From UBA1189 sp045612065 (GTDB lineage: Bacteria > Bacteroidota > Bacteroidia > Bacteroidales > Bacteroidaceae): DNA of 47,268 nucleotides. The notes beneath the pieces were generated by a model. It was given only the letters and a program-made list of their open reading frames with translations. It ran no database searches and had not been told where the DNA came from. Below are positions 25,339 to 32,059 of the stretch, in pieces. A program made the position numbers and the translations under genes. Within the stretch, counting starts at the first letter, position 1; every line of letters begins with the position of its first letter. Location: positions 1 through 47,268 of the forward strand of contig JAZKYH010000058.1 in the NCBI GenBank assembly GCA_045612065.1, given 5' to 3'.

Positions 25339-25746
25339 ATGAACAACGAGCAGAAACTACCATTGACCGAGATTAAGGCGGGGCTTAAGTTGGCAAAAGA
25401 GGCGTATGACGTATTGACCAGCGACACGGACTATGTGAAGGGCATACGGTATCACCTGGAGCGTGTTGATGCAGCCCTTCAGTCGGGCAATCTGGAGATG
25501 ATCCTATATTGCAATCAGCAGGTAGTGAAGGACTACAGGAGTTTCTTGGTGCGCAACCATGTAGAGGTTCATAGCCCATCCGTCTTGAGAGAGAAGGGGT
25601 TGTGCTGGAACTTCTTCAACCTGAGAGTCATCGGCCACTTGCTTGCCAATGAGATAATCAGCGACAAACTAAAGGATGGTGCCATGGAAGGCATCGCCAT
25701 CGTTTGCGAATACTTCTGCGACAAGACGATGAATGGCCGCAAATGA
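25339..25746 (+). CDS. 135-residue protein, function unknown
   Basis: Soluble, largely helical protein starting MNNEQKLPLTEIKAGLKLAK and ending EGIAIVCEYFCDKTMNGRK. No signal peptide or membrane segment. It has three Cys (YCNQ, GLCWN, EYFCD) but no metal motif. The composition is ordinary coding, unlike the repeat DNA that follows, so I take it as real. It is divergent from the DUF2075 operon with a 200-nt gap holding a palindrome. Its role is unknown. Confidence 0.6.
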   Translation: MNNEQKLPLTEIKAGLKLAKEAYDVLTSDTDYVKGIRYHLERVDAALQSGNLEMILYCNQQVVKDYRSFLVRNHVEVHSPSVLREKGLCWNFFNLRVIGHLLANEIISDKLKDGAMEGIAIVCEYFCDKTMNGRK

Positions 25747-25884
25747 AAAGTTTTTCACCATCGGCAACCACATTCTCAACCGGGTACAATCTATGCTTGC
25801 CTCCACTCGAAGGATCATCTGCCCACGGATGAGCACGAACCTTCAGGTCGCTGGCCGCAGGGAAAAGCAATGGAAAGCGGATTG

Positions 25885-25917
25885 TATTTATGTACCATTT
25901 GTGTACAATTTATGTAC
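25885..25917 (+). repeat. 11-nt tandem array, left arm
   Basis: Three exact-length 11-nt units: TATTTATGTAC, CATTTGTGTAC, AATTTATGTAC. The array is inverted relative to the one at 26479-26511; 20 nt match perfectly between them. Confidence 0.75.
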
Positions 25918-26110
25918 AATTTTTCGTATTATCTCATATAACTATCAACGAGTTACGGCATCAAATATGTACAATTGCTTACAAGCGTGTTTTTTCGGAG
26001 TCTTCACAAAGTCAAAAAACGAAACAATCGCATGTTTGTTACCCCCTTGTTAGCTATCGCGACCGCACCTGCTTGCGAATTTTATTCTTCGTAGGTTTTT
26101 CTACTTACAG

Positions 26111-26220
26111 TCCCTATAGGGAAAACACATTCTCCCTGCAAGGAGAACACCTTATCCCTGCAAGGAGAAAACATTATCCTTGCAGGGAGAAAACGCTACC
26201 CTCGCAGGGAGAGCAGGCGA
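26111..26220 (+). repeat. 22-bp tandem array, 5 units
   Basis: Five consecutive units of exactly 22 nt starting at 26111, 26133, 26155, 26177 and 26199. Each starts TCCCTGCAAGGAGA or a variant (TCCCTATAGGGAAA, TCCTTGCAGGGAGA, CCCTCGCAGGGAGA) and continues AACANNTTA or similar. The CCCTGCAGGG core is palindromic. There are no spacers, so it is not CRISPR. Confidence 0.85.
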
Positions 26221-26302
26221 TAGATGTAATGAGGTAAACAAATAGGGGTTAGGCCGAGAATAAGCTCTTACTATTATCGATTGTGAAGAGGAACTCGAAG
26301 GC

Positions 26303-26349
26303 CTCTGGGGCATATGGTATGGGGAAACAACTACCCCATATGCCCAGAG
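26303..26349. other. Strong imperfect hairpin
   Basis: CTCTGGGGCATATGG (from 26303) pairs with CCCCATATGCCCAGAG (to 26349) around a short loop, with one bulged G. There is no T-run after it. It could be a structured RNA or a remnant of a mobile element. Confidence 0.45.
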
Positions 26350-26478
26350 AGAAGTACACCGTCAAAGCGCAACAAGGCTATTTATAAAGTCCACAAAAAC
26401 AGAAAAAAAGCAATGGAAACAAGAATATACAATTTCAACAGCGTAACACACTGGTTTCTACTGGAGTTAGGCCAATAA

Positions 26479-26511
26479 ATTGTACATATATTGTACATAA
26501 ATTGTACACAT
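26479..26511 (-). repeat. 11-nt tandem array, right arm
   Basis: Units ATTGTACATAT, ATTGTACATAA, ATTGTACACAT, each 11 nt, in inverted orientation to the array at 25885-25917. Confidence 0.75.
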
Positions 26512-26634
26512 TTAGGCATGATGAGCCAATTGCAAACCAGCCGTAACCGATTAAATCCCCACACTCGCTTGCGGCGGATTGATAAGTCCACCGCGACAAG
26601 AATGAGATAATATAGCAGTTTACCCAGAGGATCT

Positions 26635-26718
26635 TGTCATCCCGAGCGTAGAGAGGGATCCCGCGCAGGGACTTCGCATGAGACGTTTGCGAGATCCTTC
26701 ACTTCGTTCTGGATGACA
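26635..26718. mobile_element. MITE/REP-like palindromic element
   Basis: 84 nt bounded by 26-nt imperfect inverted repeats: the left arm starts TGTCATCCCGAGCG, the right arm ends CGTTCTGGATGACA, and 21 of 26 positions pair. It has an inner TCGCA...TGCGA stem. The GTCATCC...GGATGAC form is a familiar non-autonomous repeat type. Confidence 0.7.
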
Positions 26719-26801
26719 CCAACGCGGAAATACATGGATTAGGTAAACATCTATATTATTGACAAAAAAATAGATGTCAGTTGAAGGCAGTGGAGATATG
26801 G

Positions 26802-26833
26802 GTTGGAAATATCAGTAAAATGAATTACCTTTG
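26802..26833 (+). promoter_or_regulatory. Promoter of M64 peptidase gene
   Basis: GTTG (26802-26805), a 20-nt spacer and a perfect TACCTTTG (26826-26833). Transcription would start near 26840, ruling out any start codon upstream of it. Confidence 0.7.
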
Positions 26834-26869
26834 AACTCAACAATGAGACTGTTAAACTCTAAACAAAAT

Positions 26870-28219
26870 ATGAACCTACGTACCCTATGCGCTGCCTTTG
26901 TGGTGGCGGTGACATTGCCCATGACATTGCCCACGGTGGCACAAGTAAAGTTTGAGGATTACTTCCTCCCCAAGACGATGCGCCTCGACTACTACCATGC
27001 GGGCGACGCCAAGACGGAACATTTCTTCCTCGACGAGCTCATCGAGGAGCCCTACTGGGCTGGCAACAAGCACTACCTGGTGGACGAGCGCAACGTGGGC
27101 AACCACCAGTTCCGCGTGCTCGACAAAGCCACGGGAAAGGTGATCTACCAGCGCGGATTCAACACACTGTTCAACGAGTGGCAGTGCACACCCGAAGCCA
27201 AGACAACCCAGCGAGCCATGCCCGAGGGTGTGACCTTCCCCTACCCCAAGGCAGATGTCGTGGTAGAGTTCCACACCCGCGAGAATGCCACAGGCACGAT
27301 GCACAAGCGATGGAGCTACGGGGTGGACGTGGACAGCTACTTCATACGCCAGTCACGACCTACGCTCACCGCCACGGACATTCACTACACGGGCAACCCC
27401 GCCCAGCGCGTCGACGTGGTGATCATCCCCGAGGGATACACCGAGGCGGAGAAGGCACTGTTCATGGAGGCGGCACAGCAGTTTGCCGAGGACATCCTCT
27501 CCTATGCTCCCTACACGGAATATCGCGAGCGGTTCAACTTCCGCGCCGTGTGGGCACCCAGCGACGAGTCGGGCGTGACGATACCGGGCGAACGCGTGTG
27601 GCGCAACACGGTGCTCGACGCTCACTACTACACCTTCGACTCGGAGCGATACCAGATGTTTGAGGACTACCAGCGCGTGCTCGACATCGCGGCTCACGTG
27701 CCCTACGAGATGATCTATGTGCTCACCAACTCGCAGAAGTATGGCGGCGGTGGCATATACAACTTCTACGGCATGAGCGCGGCCAACATACCCGGCGCAT
27801 CGACCCGCAAGACCTATAGCCACGAGTTTGGACACCTCTTCGTGGGCCTGGCCGACGAGTATGTGGGTGGCACCGAGATGAGCGACCTCTACTTCCCGGG
27901 CGTGGAGCCCTGGGAGGGCAACATCACCACCCTCACCGACCTCGACGCCAAGGCATGGGGACGACTGCTGCCTGCCGACGAGCGCGACAAGATGACCGAC
28001 CACACGGGATGGGGTCTCAACCCGCAGAACCCTGAAAGCCCCGACTACAACCCCAAGCGCCCCTGGGCACTGGGCATCTACGAGGGCGGCGGATACCTGC
28101 AACGTGGCGTGTATCGCCCCTGGCCCAACTGCATGATGAACTGGTTTCACACCATCGACACCTACTGCCCCGTCTGCACGGAGGAGATACGGATGATGAT
28201 TGAGAGATATGTAAGATGA
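26870..28219 (+). CDS. M64 family secreted metallopeptidase
   Basis: Zinc peptidase of family M64 (IgA-peptidase type; related Bacteroides proteins are known by structure). The ATG at 26870 gives MNLRTLCAAFVVAVTL, a clear signal peptide cut near TVAQ, and leaves a ~30-nt leader after the promoter; the ATG at 26843 is also possible. An N-terminal beta-sandwich domain covers about 25-165. The catalytic domain has VVIIPEGYTEAEKALF, then NFYGMSAANIPGASTRKTYS, and the zinc motif HEFGHLFVGLADEY (H318, E319, H322; Asp in ADEY as third ligand). The C-terminus has CPVC near YCPVCTEEI. The natural substrate is unknown. It is followed by GH43 on the same strand. Confidence 0.88.
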   Translation: MNLRTLCAAFVVAVTLPMTLPTVAQVKFEDYFLPKTMRLDYYHAGDAKTEHFFLDELIEEPYWAGNKHYLVDERNVGNHQFRVLDKATGKVIYQRGFNTLFNEWQCTPEAKTTQRAMPEGVTFPYPKADVVVEFHTRENATGTMHKRWSYGVDVDSYFIRQSRPTLTATDIHYTGNPAQRVDVVIIPEGYTEAEKALFMEAAQQFAEDILSYAPYTEYRERFNFRAVWAPSDESGVTIPGERVWRNTVLDAHYYTFDSERYQMFEDYQRVLDIAAHVPYEMIYVLTNSQKYGGGGIYNFYGMSAANIPGASTRKTYSHEFGHLFVGLADEYVGGTEMSDLYFPGVEPWEGNITTLTDLDAKAWGRLLPADERDKMTDHTGWGLNPQNPESPDYNPKRPWALGIYEGGGYLQRGVYRPWPNCMMNWFHTIDTYCPVCTEEIRMMIERYVR

Positions 28220-28327
28220 GCTGTGAGCTGTGAGCTGTGAGCAGTGAGCAATGAGCGGTGAGCGATGAGCTTACCCCAGCCGGATGGCCAATAACACTAC
28301 ACTCTACACACTAAACACTAAACAAAA
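28218..28327 (+). repeat. Heptad arrays between M64 and GH43 genes
   Basis: Eight GAGCNNT units (28218-28273) begin in the M64 stop TGA. A CCCAGCCGGATGG block follows, then AACACTA, CACTCTA, CACACTA, AACACTA, AACAAAA (28293-28327), ending 4 nt before the GH43 ATG. Confidence 0.85.
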
Positions 28328-28331
28328 AAAC

Positions 28332-29465
28332 ATGAGAAACGCACTCTACACTATCGCGATGCTTTGCTTGAGCATCATCGGCATTCAGGCTCAGGACCTA
28401 AAGAGCATAACACCCAGTAAGCTGTGGCCTGACGACAAGGGCGAGCACATCAACGCCCATGGCGGCTGCGTGCTCTACCACGAGGGCACCTACTACTGGT
28501 ATGGCGAAAACCGCCCCGCACGTGGCTTCACCACCGAGGTGGGCGTGGGCGTGTACTCATCAAAGGACCTGATGAACTGGAAGGACGAGGGCGTGGCACT
28601 GGCCGTATCGGAGACCAAGGGCGACGACATCGAGCGCGGATGCATCATGGAGCGACCCAAGGTGGTGTATAACAAGGAGACGAAGAAGTTTGTGATGCTC
28701 TTCCACCTCGAACTCAAGGGACGCGGCTACGAGGCGGCACGCGTGGGATTTGCCGTGAGCGACTCGCCTACAGGACCCTTCACCTTCATCCGCTCCCTGC
28801 GGCCCAACGCGGGCAGGTGGCCCATGGACTTCACGAAGAGGGATATCAAGCGTGCCCAGGCACTCGACGAGGCTGAATACCGCGAGTGGTGGACACCCGA
28901 GTGGCGACGTGCCGTACACGAGGGACTGCTGCTCAAGCGAGACCTGCCAGGCGGACAGATGAGCCGCGACATGACGGTGTATATCGACGACGACGGCAAG
29001 GCCTATCACATACACTCGGCCGAGGAGAACCTGACGCTCAACATCGCCGAGCTCACCGATGACTACCTCGACTACACAGGACGCTACATACGCCTCGCCC
29101 CCGGCGGACACAATGAGGCGCCCACCATCTTCAAACGCAACGGGGTGTACTGGATGATCACGAGTGGATGCACGGGATGGGAGCCCAACGAGGCGCGCAT
29201 GTTTCGCTCTACATCTATCTGGGGGCCGTGGGAACAGCTGCCCTCACCCTTCCGTGGCGAGGGGGCCGAAAAGTCATTCCACACGCAAGGAACCTATATC
29301 TTCAAGGTGGAGGACACGGAGCAATACATCTTCATGGCCGACCGCTGGATACCCCGCAGCCTGAAGAACTCGCGCCACATATGGCTCCCCATCGAATACG
29401 ACACCGACGGCACCCCGCTGCTCTTCTGGAAGGATAGTTGGACGATTGGCCATTCCATAGAGTGA
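28332..29465 (+). CDS. GH43-type exported glycoside hydrolase
   Basis: 377 residues from the ATG at 28332, chosen because it starts the signal peptide MRNALYTIAMLCLSIIGIQA. The five-bladed propeller begins EHINAHGGCVLYHEGTYYWYGE (about 38-59), a signature of the galactan-type GH43 subfamilies (24/34-like). Other conserved parts are IERGCIMERPKVVYN, SRDMTVYIDDDGKAY, GGHNEAPTIFKRNGVYWMITSG and the ending FMADRWIPR. Substrate probably a beta-galactan or arabinogalactan side chain (inference). It follows the M64 gene by 112 nt of repeat DNA with no separate promoter seen, so it may be cotranscribed. Confidence 0.82.
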   Translation: MRNALYTIAMLCLSIIGIQAQDLKSITPSKLWPDDKGEHINAHGGCVLYHEGTYYWYGENRPARGFTTEVGVGVYSSKDLMNWKDEGVALAVSETKGDDIERGCIMERPKVVYNKETKKFVMLFHLELKGRGYEAARVGFAVSDSPTGPFTFIRSLRPNAGRWPMDFTKRDIKRAQALDEAEYREWWTPEWRRAVHEGLLLKRDLPGGQMSRDMTVYIDDDGKAYHIHSAEENLTLNIAELTDDYLDYTGRYIRLAPGGHNEAPTIFKRNGVYWMITSGCTGWEPNEARMFRSTSIWGPWEQLPSPFRGEGAEKSFHTQGTYIFKVEDTEQYIFMADRWIPRSLKNSRHIWLPIEYDTDGTPLLFWKDSWTIGHSIE

Positions 29466-29522
29466 ATGTATAAAAAATCTTTTTTTGGCAATCAGATGAT
29501 AGAATTTGTCAATTAAAACCTC

Positions 29523-29530
29523 TATCTTTG
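29523..29530 (+). promoter_or_regulatory. -7 box before ftsB
   Basis: A perfect TATCTTTG, 28 nt before the ftsB ATG. The nearest TTTG upstream (29505-29508) is only 14 nt away. Confidence 0.5.
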
Positions 29531-29558
29531 TAAAATCGAATGAATCAAAGTAGAAAGT

Positions 29559-29852
29559 ATGGGTAAAGTGAAGGACTTTTTGGGACGTATAGGACGGTAT
29601 AAGTATGCGATTACGATACTGCTCTTCTTGGCGATTATTTGCGTCTTTGACCAGAACAACTTGATATTGCGATGGCAGCACCGCCTGCAACAAGCGAGTC
29701 TGGAAAAGGAAATCGAGTATTACGAGGGTGTGCGTGATTCGAGCATACAGGGATTGAACCAATTGGATAAGGATATTGCCAATATGGAACGTATTGCCCG
29801 TGAAAAATATGGCATGCATTTGCCTAACGAAGAAGTATTTATTATAGAATGA
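29559..29852 (+). CDS. ftsB: FtsB/DivIC-family division protein
   Basis: 97-residue bitopic membrane protein of the septum initiator family, part of the FtsB-FtsL-FtsQ complex. A short basic N-terminus (MGKVKDFLGRIGRYKY) is followed by one membrane helix (about 17-33) and a coiled coil (WQHRLQQASLEKEIEYYEGV to LNQLDKDIANMERIAREKYG). The REKYGMHLPNEEVFII end is the conserved FtsB/DivIC C-terminus. The stop overlaps the next start by 4 nt. Confidence 0.9.
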   Translation: MGKVKDFLGRIGRYKYAITILLFLAIICVFDQNNLILRWQHRLQQASLEKEIEYYEGVRDSSIQGLNQLDKDIANMERIAREKYGMHLPNEEVFIIE

Positions 29853-30193
29853 AGAAAATATATAACTACATCTATTTCATAGGTGGCATATTGTTGGTGC
29901 TGGGTGCAGCATTGTATATCACAAAGTGGGTATGGGCACCCTATATGTATATTGTAGGCTCGTTTATGTTTGGGGCCATGCAGATGCTCGATCGCTATAC
30001 GGGTTCCAATTTTATCCTTCGTCGTTTGCGCCGTCAGCAACTTCTGGGGGCTGTTGTGCTGATGCTGGCAGGGATACTGATGTTGGTGTGTAAGCAGAAT
30101 GAGTGGATTTTATGTCTGCTTGTAGGATGCCTGCTCCAGCTCTATACAGCCTTCCGCATCCCTCAAGAATATGAAAAAGAGAAAGAAAAATGA
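29849..30193 (+). CDS. Four-helix inner-membrane protein, unknown function
   Basis: 114 residues with about four hydrophobic helices: YIYFIGGILLVLGAALYI, YMYIVGSFMFGAMQML, LLGAVVLMLAGILMLV and ILCLLVGCLLQLYTAF. The tail is charged (PQEYEKEKEK). It overlaps ftsB by 4 nt (ATGA), so translation is coupled, and it has a hairpin terminator about 55 nt downstream. The neighbourhood suggests an envelope or division role, but nothing specific is known to me. Confidence 0.8.
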   Translation: MKKIYNYIYFIGGILLVLGAALYITKWVWAPYMYIVGSFMFGAMQMLDRYTGSNFILRRLRRQQLLGAVVLMLAGILMLVCKQNEWILCLLVGCLLQLYTAFRIPQEYEKEKEK

Positions 30194-30246
30194 TTGGAAC
30201 GGTGCGTGAATAGTCTCAAAAACAAAAATAATACTTAAATAATGAT

Positions 30247-30284
30247 AAAAGGTTTTCTTGATTCAAGAATACCTTTTATTTTTG
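30247..30284 (+). terminator. Terminator hairpin overlapping next promoter
   Basis: AAAAGGTTTTCTTGA and TCAAGAATACCTTTT form a ~15-bp stem with one mismatch, followed by ATTTTTG. The same tail supplies a perfect -7 box TATTTTTG (30277-30284) 23 nt before the lipoprotein ATG at 30308. Confidence 0.65.
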
Positions 30285-30307
30285 CACTGTTTTTAGAGCC
30301 AAACACA

Positions 30308-31018
30308 ATGAGCAGACTCCTATACATACTATGCGTAGCGTCACTACTCTCTTGCACGAAGGCATACCGCATCAAGGGTACATCGAACATCTCAAGTATC
30401 GATGGTAAGACAATCACCCTGATGACATCGGTAGACAATGTGTGGGAGGTGATTGACTCGTGTGAGGTGTTGCACGGTAAGTTCTCTATGGCGGGAAGAA
30501 CCGACTCTACTATGATAGCTACCCTGTTTCTCGATGGCCATCCTATTATGCCTATCATCCTTGAGCCGGGGAAGATGGGGGTGACCATCAGCAATATCAT
30601 GCTCAAGGTTGCAGGCACACCGCTCAATGACTCGCTATATGCATTCATTGCCCGTAAGTACAAACTCGATTTGAAGGCTGTGGACATGGAACGTATGGAG
30701 TCGCAGATGATTATGAACGGGTATTCGCAAGCAGATATTCAGCACAGTGTCGACTCTGCCTATCAGGACTTGGCCAAGGAAATGCAAGGATTGGTGTGTG
30801 GCTTTATCGGACGCAACTACGATAATGTATTGGGGTTATGCGGTTTTTCCATGCTCTGCAATGGCTTGGCTTATCCGATGATAACGCCGCTCATGCAAAC
30901 GGTGATCGACGATGCACCACAGTCGTTCCTTGAGCAACCCTCAATAAGCAAGTTCTTGCGCATGGCTCGCGAGAATATGGAGAAGCACGGTATGGCCGAT
31001 GTCCTTCACGGACAATAA
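30308..31018 (+). CDS. DUF4369-type lipoprotein
   Basis: 236 residues from the ATG at 30308, which directly starts the lipoprotein signal MSRLLYILCVASLLSC (Cys16 lipidated). In-frame starts upstream fall inside the terminator hairpin. Residues 20-110 (YRIKGTSNISSIDGKTITLM to IILEPGKMGVTISN) resemble the N-terminal beta domain (DUF4369) that in Bacteroidetes often precedes a thioredoxin-like domain. Here the C-terminal half is helical and has no CxxC thioredoxin motif. It probably faces the periplasm; function unknown. It is convergent with the MetH-activation gene. Confidence 0.78.
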   Translation: MSRLLYILCVASLLSCTKAYRIKGTSNISSIDGKTITLMTSVDNVWEVIDSCEVLHGKFSMAGRTDSTMIATLFLDGHPIMPIILEPGKMGVTISNIMLKVAGTPLNDSLYAFIARKYKLDLKAVDMERMESQMIMNGYSQADIQHSVDSAYQDLAKEMQGLVCGFIGRNYDNVLGLCGFSMLCNGLAYPMITPLMQTVIDDAPQSFLEQPSISKFLRMARENMEKHGMADVLHGQ

Positions 31019-31072
31019 ATTAATCTTTACACTTACGGGGGTGATGCTTATTACGTTGACTTGTATTTTTCT

Positions 31073-32059
31073 TTATAGATTGTTGGTTAGGAAGCTGCGC
31101 AGCGCTTCAGAATCAACTCCTCGTCGTCGGGAATAATCCTGCAATTGGTCTTCCCCGATACTCCCGATGGAGAAATAGTGTGCCTGTGGATGGCCCAGCA
31201 TGAAGCCTGATACGGAGGCAGAGGGCGACATGGCACCGTTCGGCGTAAGGGTGATGCCTATTTCCTTGAACTCCAGCAGTTCGTCAATCAGAAAGTTTAT
31301 CGACTGGTCAGGTAGGCTGGGATAGCCTACGGCAGGGCGTATGCCTTGAAACTTCTCTTCGTGTAGCTCGCGCATCGTCAGCTGCTCCTCTTGGGCATAT
31401 CCCCAGATGTGCTTACGCACCTCCTCGTGCAGCCTCTCGGCTGTGGCCTCGGCAAGGCGGTCGGCGAGGGTAGAGCACTGAAGTTGGAATGTTTGCGGCT
31501 GTTGATTGATGGGTAGTGACACTGTCGTGGCAAACACTCCAATCCTATTGGCAATGTCGGTCGTCCCTACCTCCTTCGTCGGGAGGGGAGTGCCCCCTCT
31601 GATGAAATCACTCAAGCAAAGCGTGTAGCCCGAGCGTCCTGCATGTTGCTGGCGCAGGAAGGGGATGCGCTTACCGTCTATCACGATGTCGTCGCCATCG
31701 CTGTATGCTTCGGCAAGGAGCAGCAGGGCGTGGCATATTGGTTCATCGGCCCATTGGCGTAGTAGGGCCGTGGCTTCGGTGTATAGCGTGGCTGCCTCAC
31801 GGGCTTTGGGTTGCTCCTCCTCCGGGAAAGCGGCTACCCAACTGGCCCGGCACGAGGGGCAATCATGTATGTCGGCCACCGCAGCAAAGCGCGGCTCCAT
31901 GCCCCAAGCGTGGAAGTAGTATATCCAGTTGATGTAGGGCACCACGTCGCGGACGGCGTAGTCTATTCTGATTCTTGAACTCTGATTCCCTTTCATACGA
32001 TACGTGCCGGAACTTTCATGCCACGTCGTCACCCCCAACTTATCCTTATGGCTCAGCAT
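31073..32059 (-). CDS. Stand-alone MetH activation (AdoMet-binding) domain protein
   Basis: Homologue of the C-terminal reactivation domain of cobalamin-dependent methionine synthase, which binds AdoMet to remethylate inactive cob(II)alamin. Similarity starts at VPYINWIYYFHAWGM and continues through SRASW-like CPSCRASWVAAFP, LCLSDFI and GVFATTV. It ends with the AdoMet motif RPAVGYPSLPDQS, LTPNGAMSPSASVSGF and EDQLQDYSRRRG. Here it is a separate 328-residue protein. The ATG at 31996 would remove 21 residues that look non-homologous and is a good alternative start. The RGGTPLPTKEVGTTD stretch looks like an added loop encoded by a G/C-rich palindromic sequence. It overlaps pyrC by 14 nt (or follows it by 49 nt with the shorter start). 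Confidence 0.82.
   Translation of the reverse strand: MLSHKDKLGVTTWHESSGTYRMKGNQSSRIRIDYAVRDVVPYINWIYYFHAWGMEPRFAAVADIHDCPSCRASWVAAFPEEEQPKAREAATLYTEATALLRQWADEPICHALLLLAEAYSDGDDIVIDGKRIPFLRQQHAGRSGYTLCLSDFIRGGTPLPTKEVGTTDIANRIGVFATTVSLPINQQPQTFQLQCSTLADRLAEATAERLHEEVRKHIWGYAQEEQLTMRELHEEKFQGIRPAVGYPSLPDQSINFLIDELLEFKEIGITLTPNGAMSPSASVSGFMLGHPQAHYFSIGSIGEDQLQDYSRRRGVDSEALRSFLTNNL

Larger units (their letters stand above)
25747..26801. other. Gene-free, repeat-rich interval
   Basis: About 1.05 kb with no convincing gene. It holds two inverted arrays of 11-nt units, a 5-copy 22-bp tandem array, a long hairpin, and a MITE-like palindrome, each listed separately. Open frames across it have the low-complexity look of translated repeats. 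Confidence 0.7.

Noticed and set aside
25733..26053. 106-codon plus-strand frame starting inside the 135-residue gene
   Set aside because: Starts in the coding end of the preceding gene and runs into the 11-nt array; no domain or composition support.
26111..26220. Possible small CRISPR array
   Set aside because: Units are contiguous 22-nt tandem copies without spacers, and no cas genes are nearby.
25890..26237. Open frame of 115 codons across the repeat region
   Set aside because: It translates the 11-nt and 22-nt arrays (repetitive CTIYVQF and YPCREK-like peptides); no start signal or coding bias.
26382..26591. 69-codon open frame on the minus strand
   Set aside because: It runs through the right 11-nt array and has no recognisable coding features.
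29238..29275. G/C-rich stretch in GH43 (QLPSPFRGEGAEKSF) looking like another in-frame palindrome insertion
   Set aside because: The residues line up with the normal GH43 sequence around G-P-W-E-x-L...G-x-G-A-E-x-x-F, so no extra loop is needed; the resemblance is probably chance.
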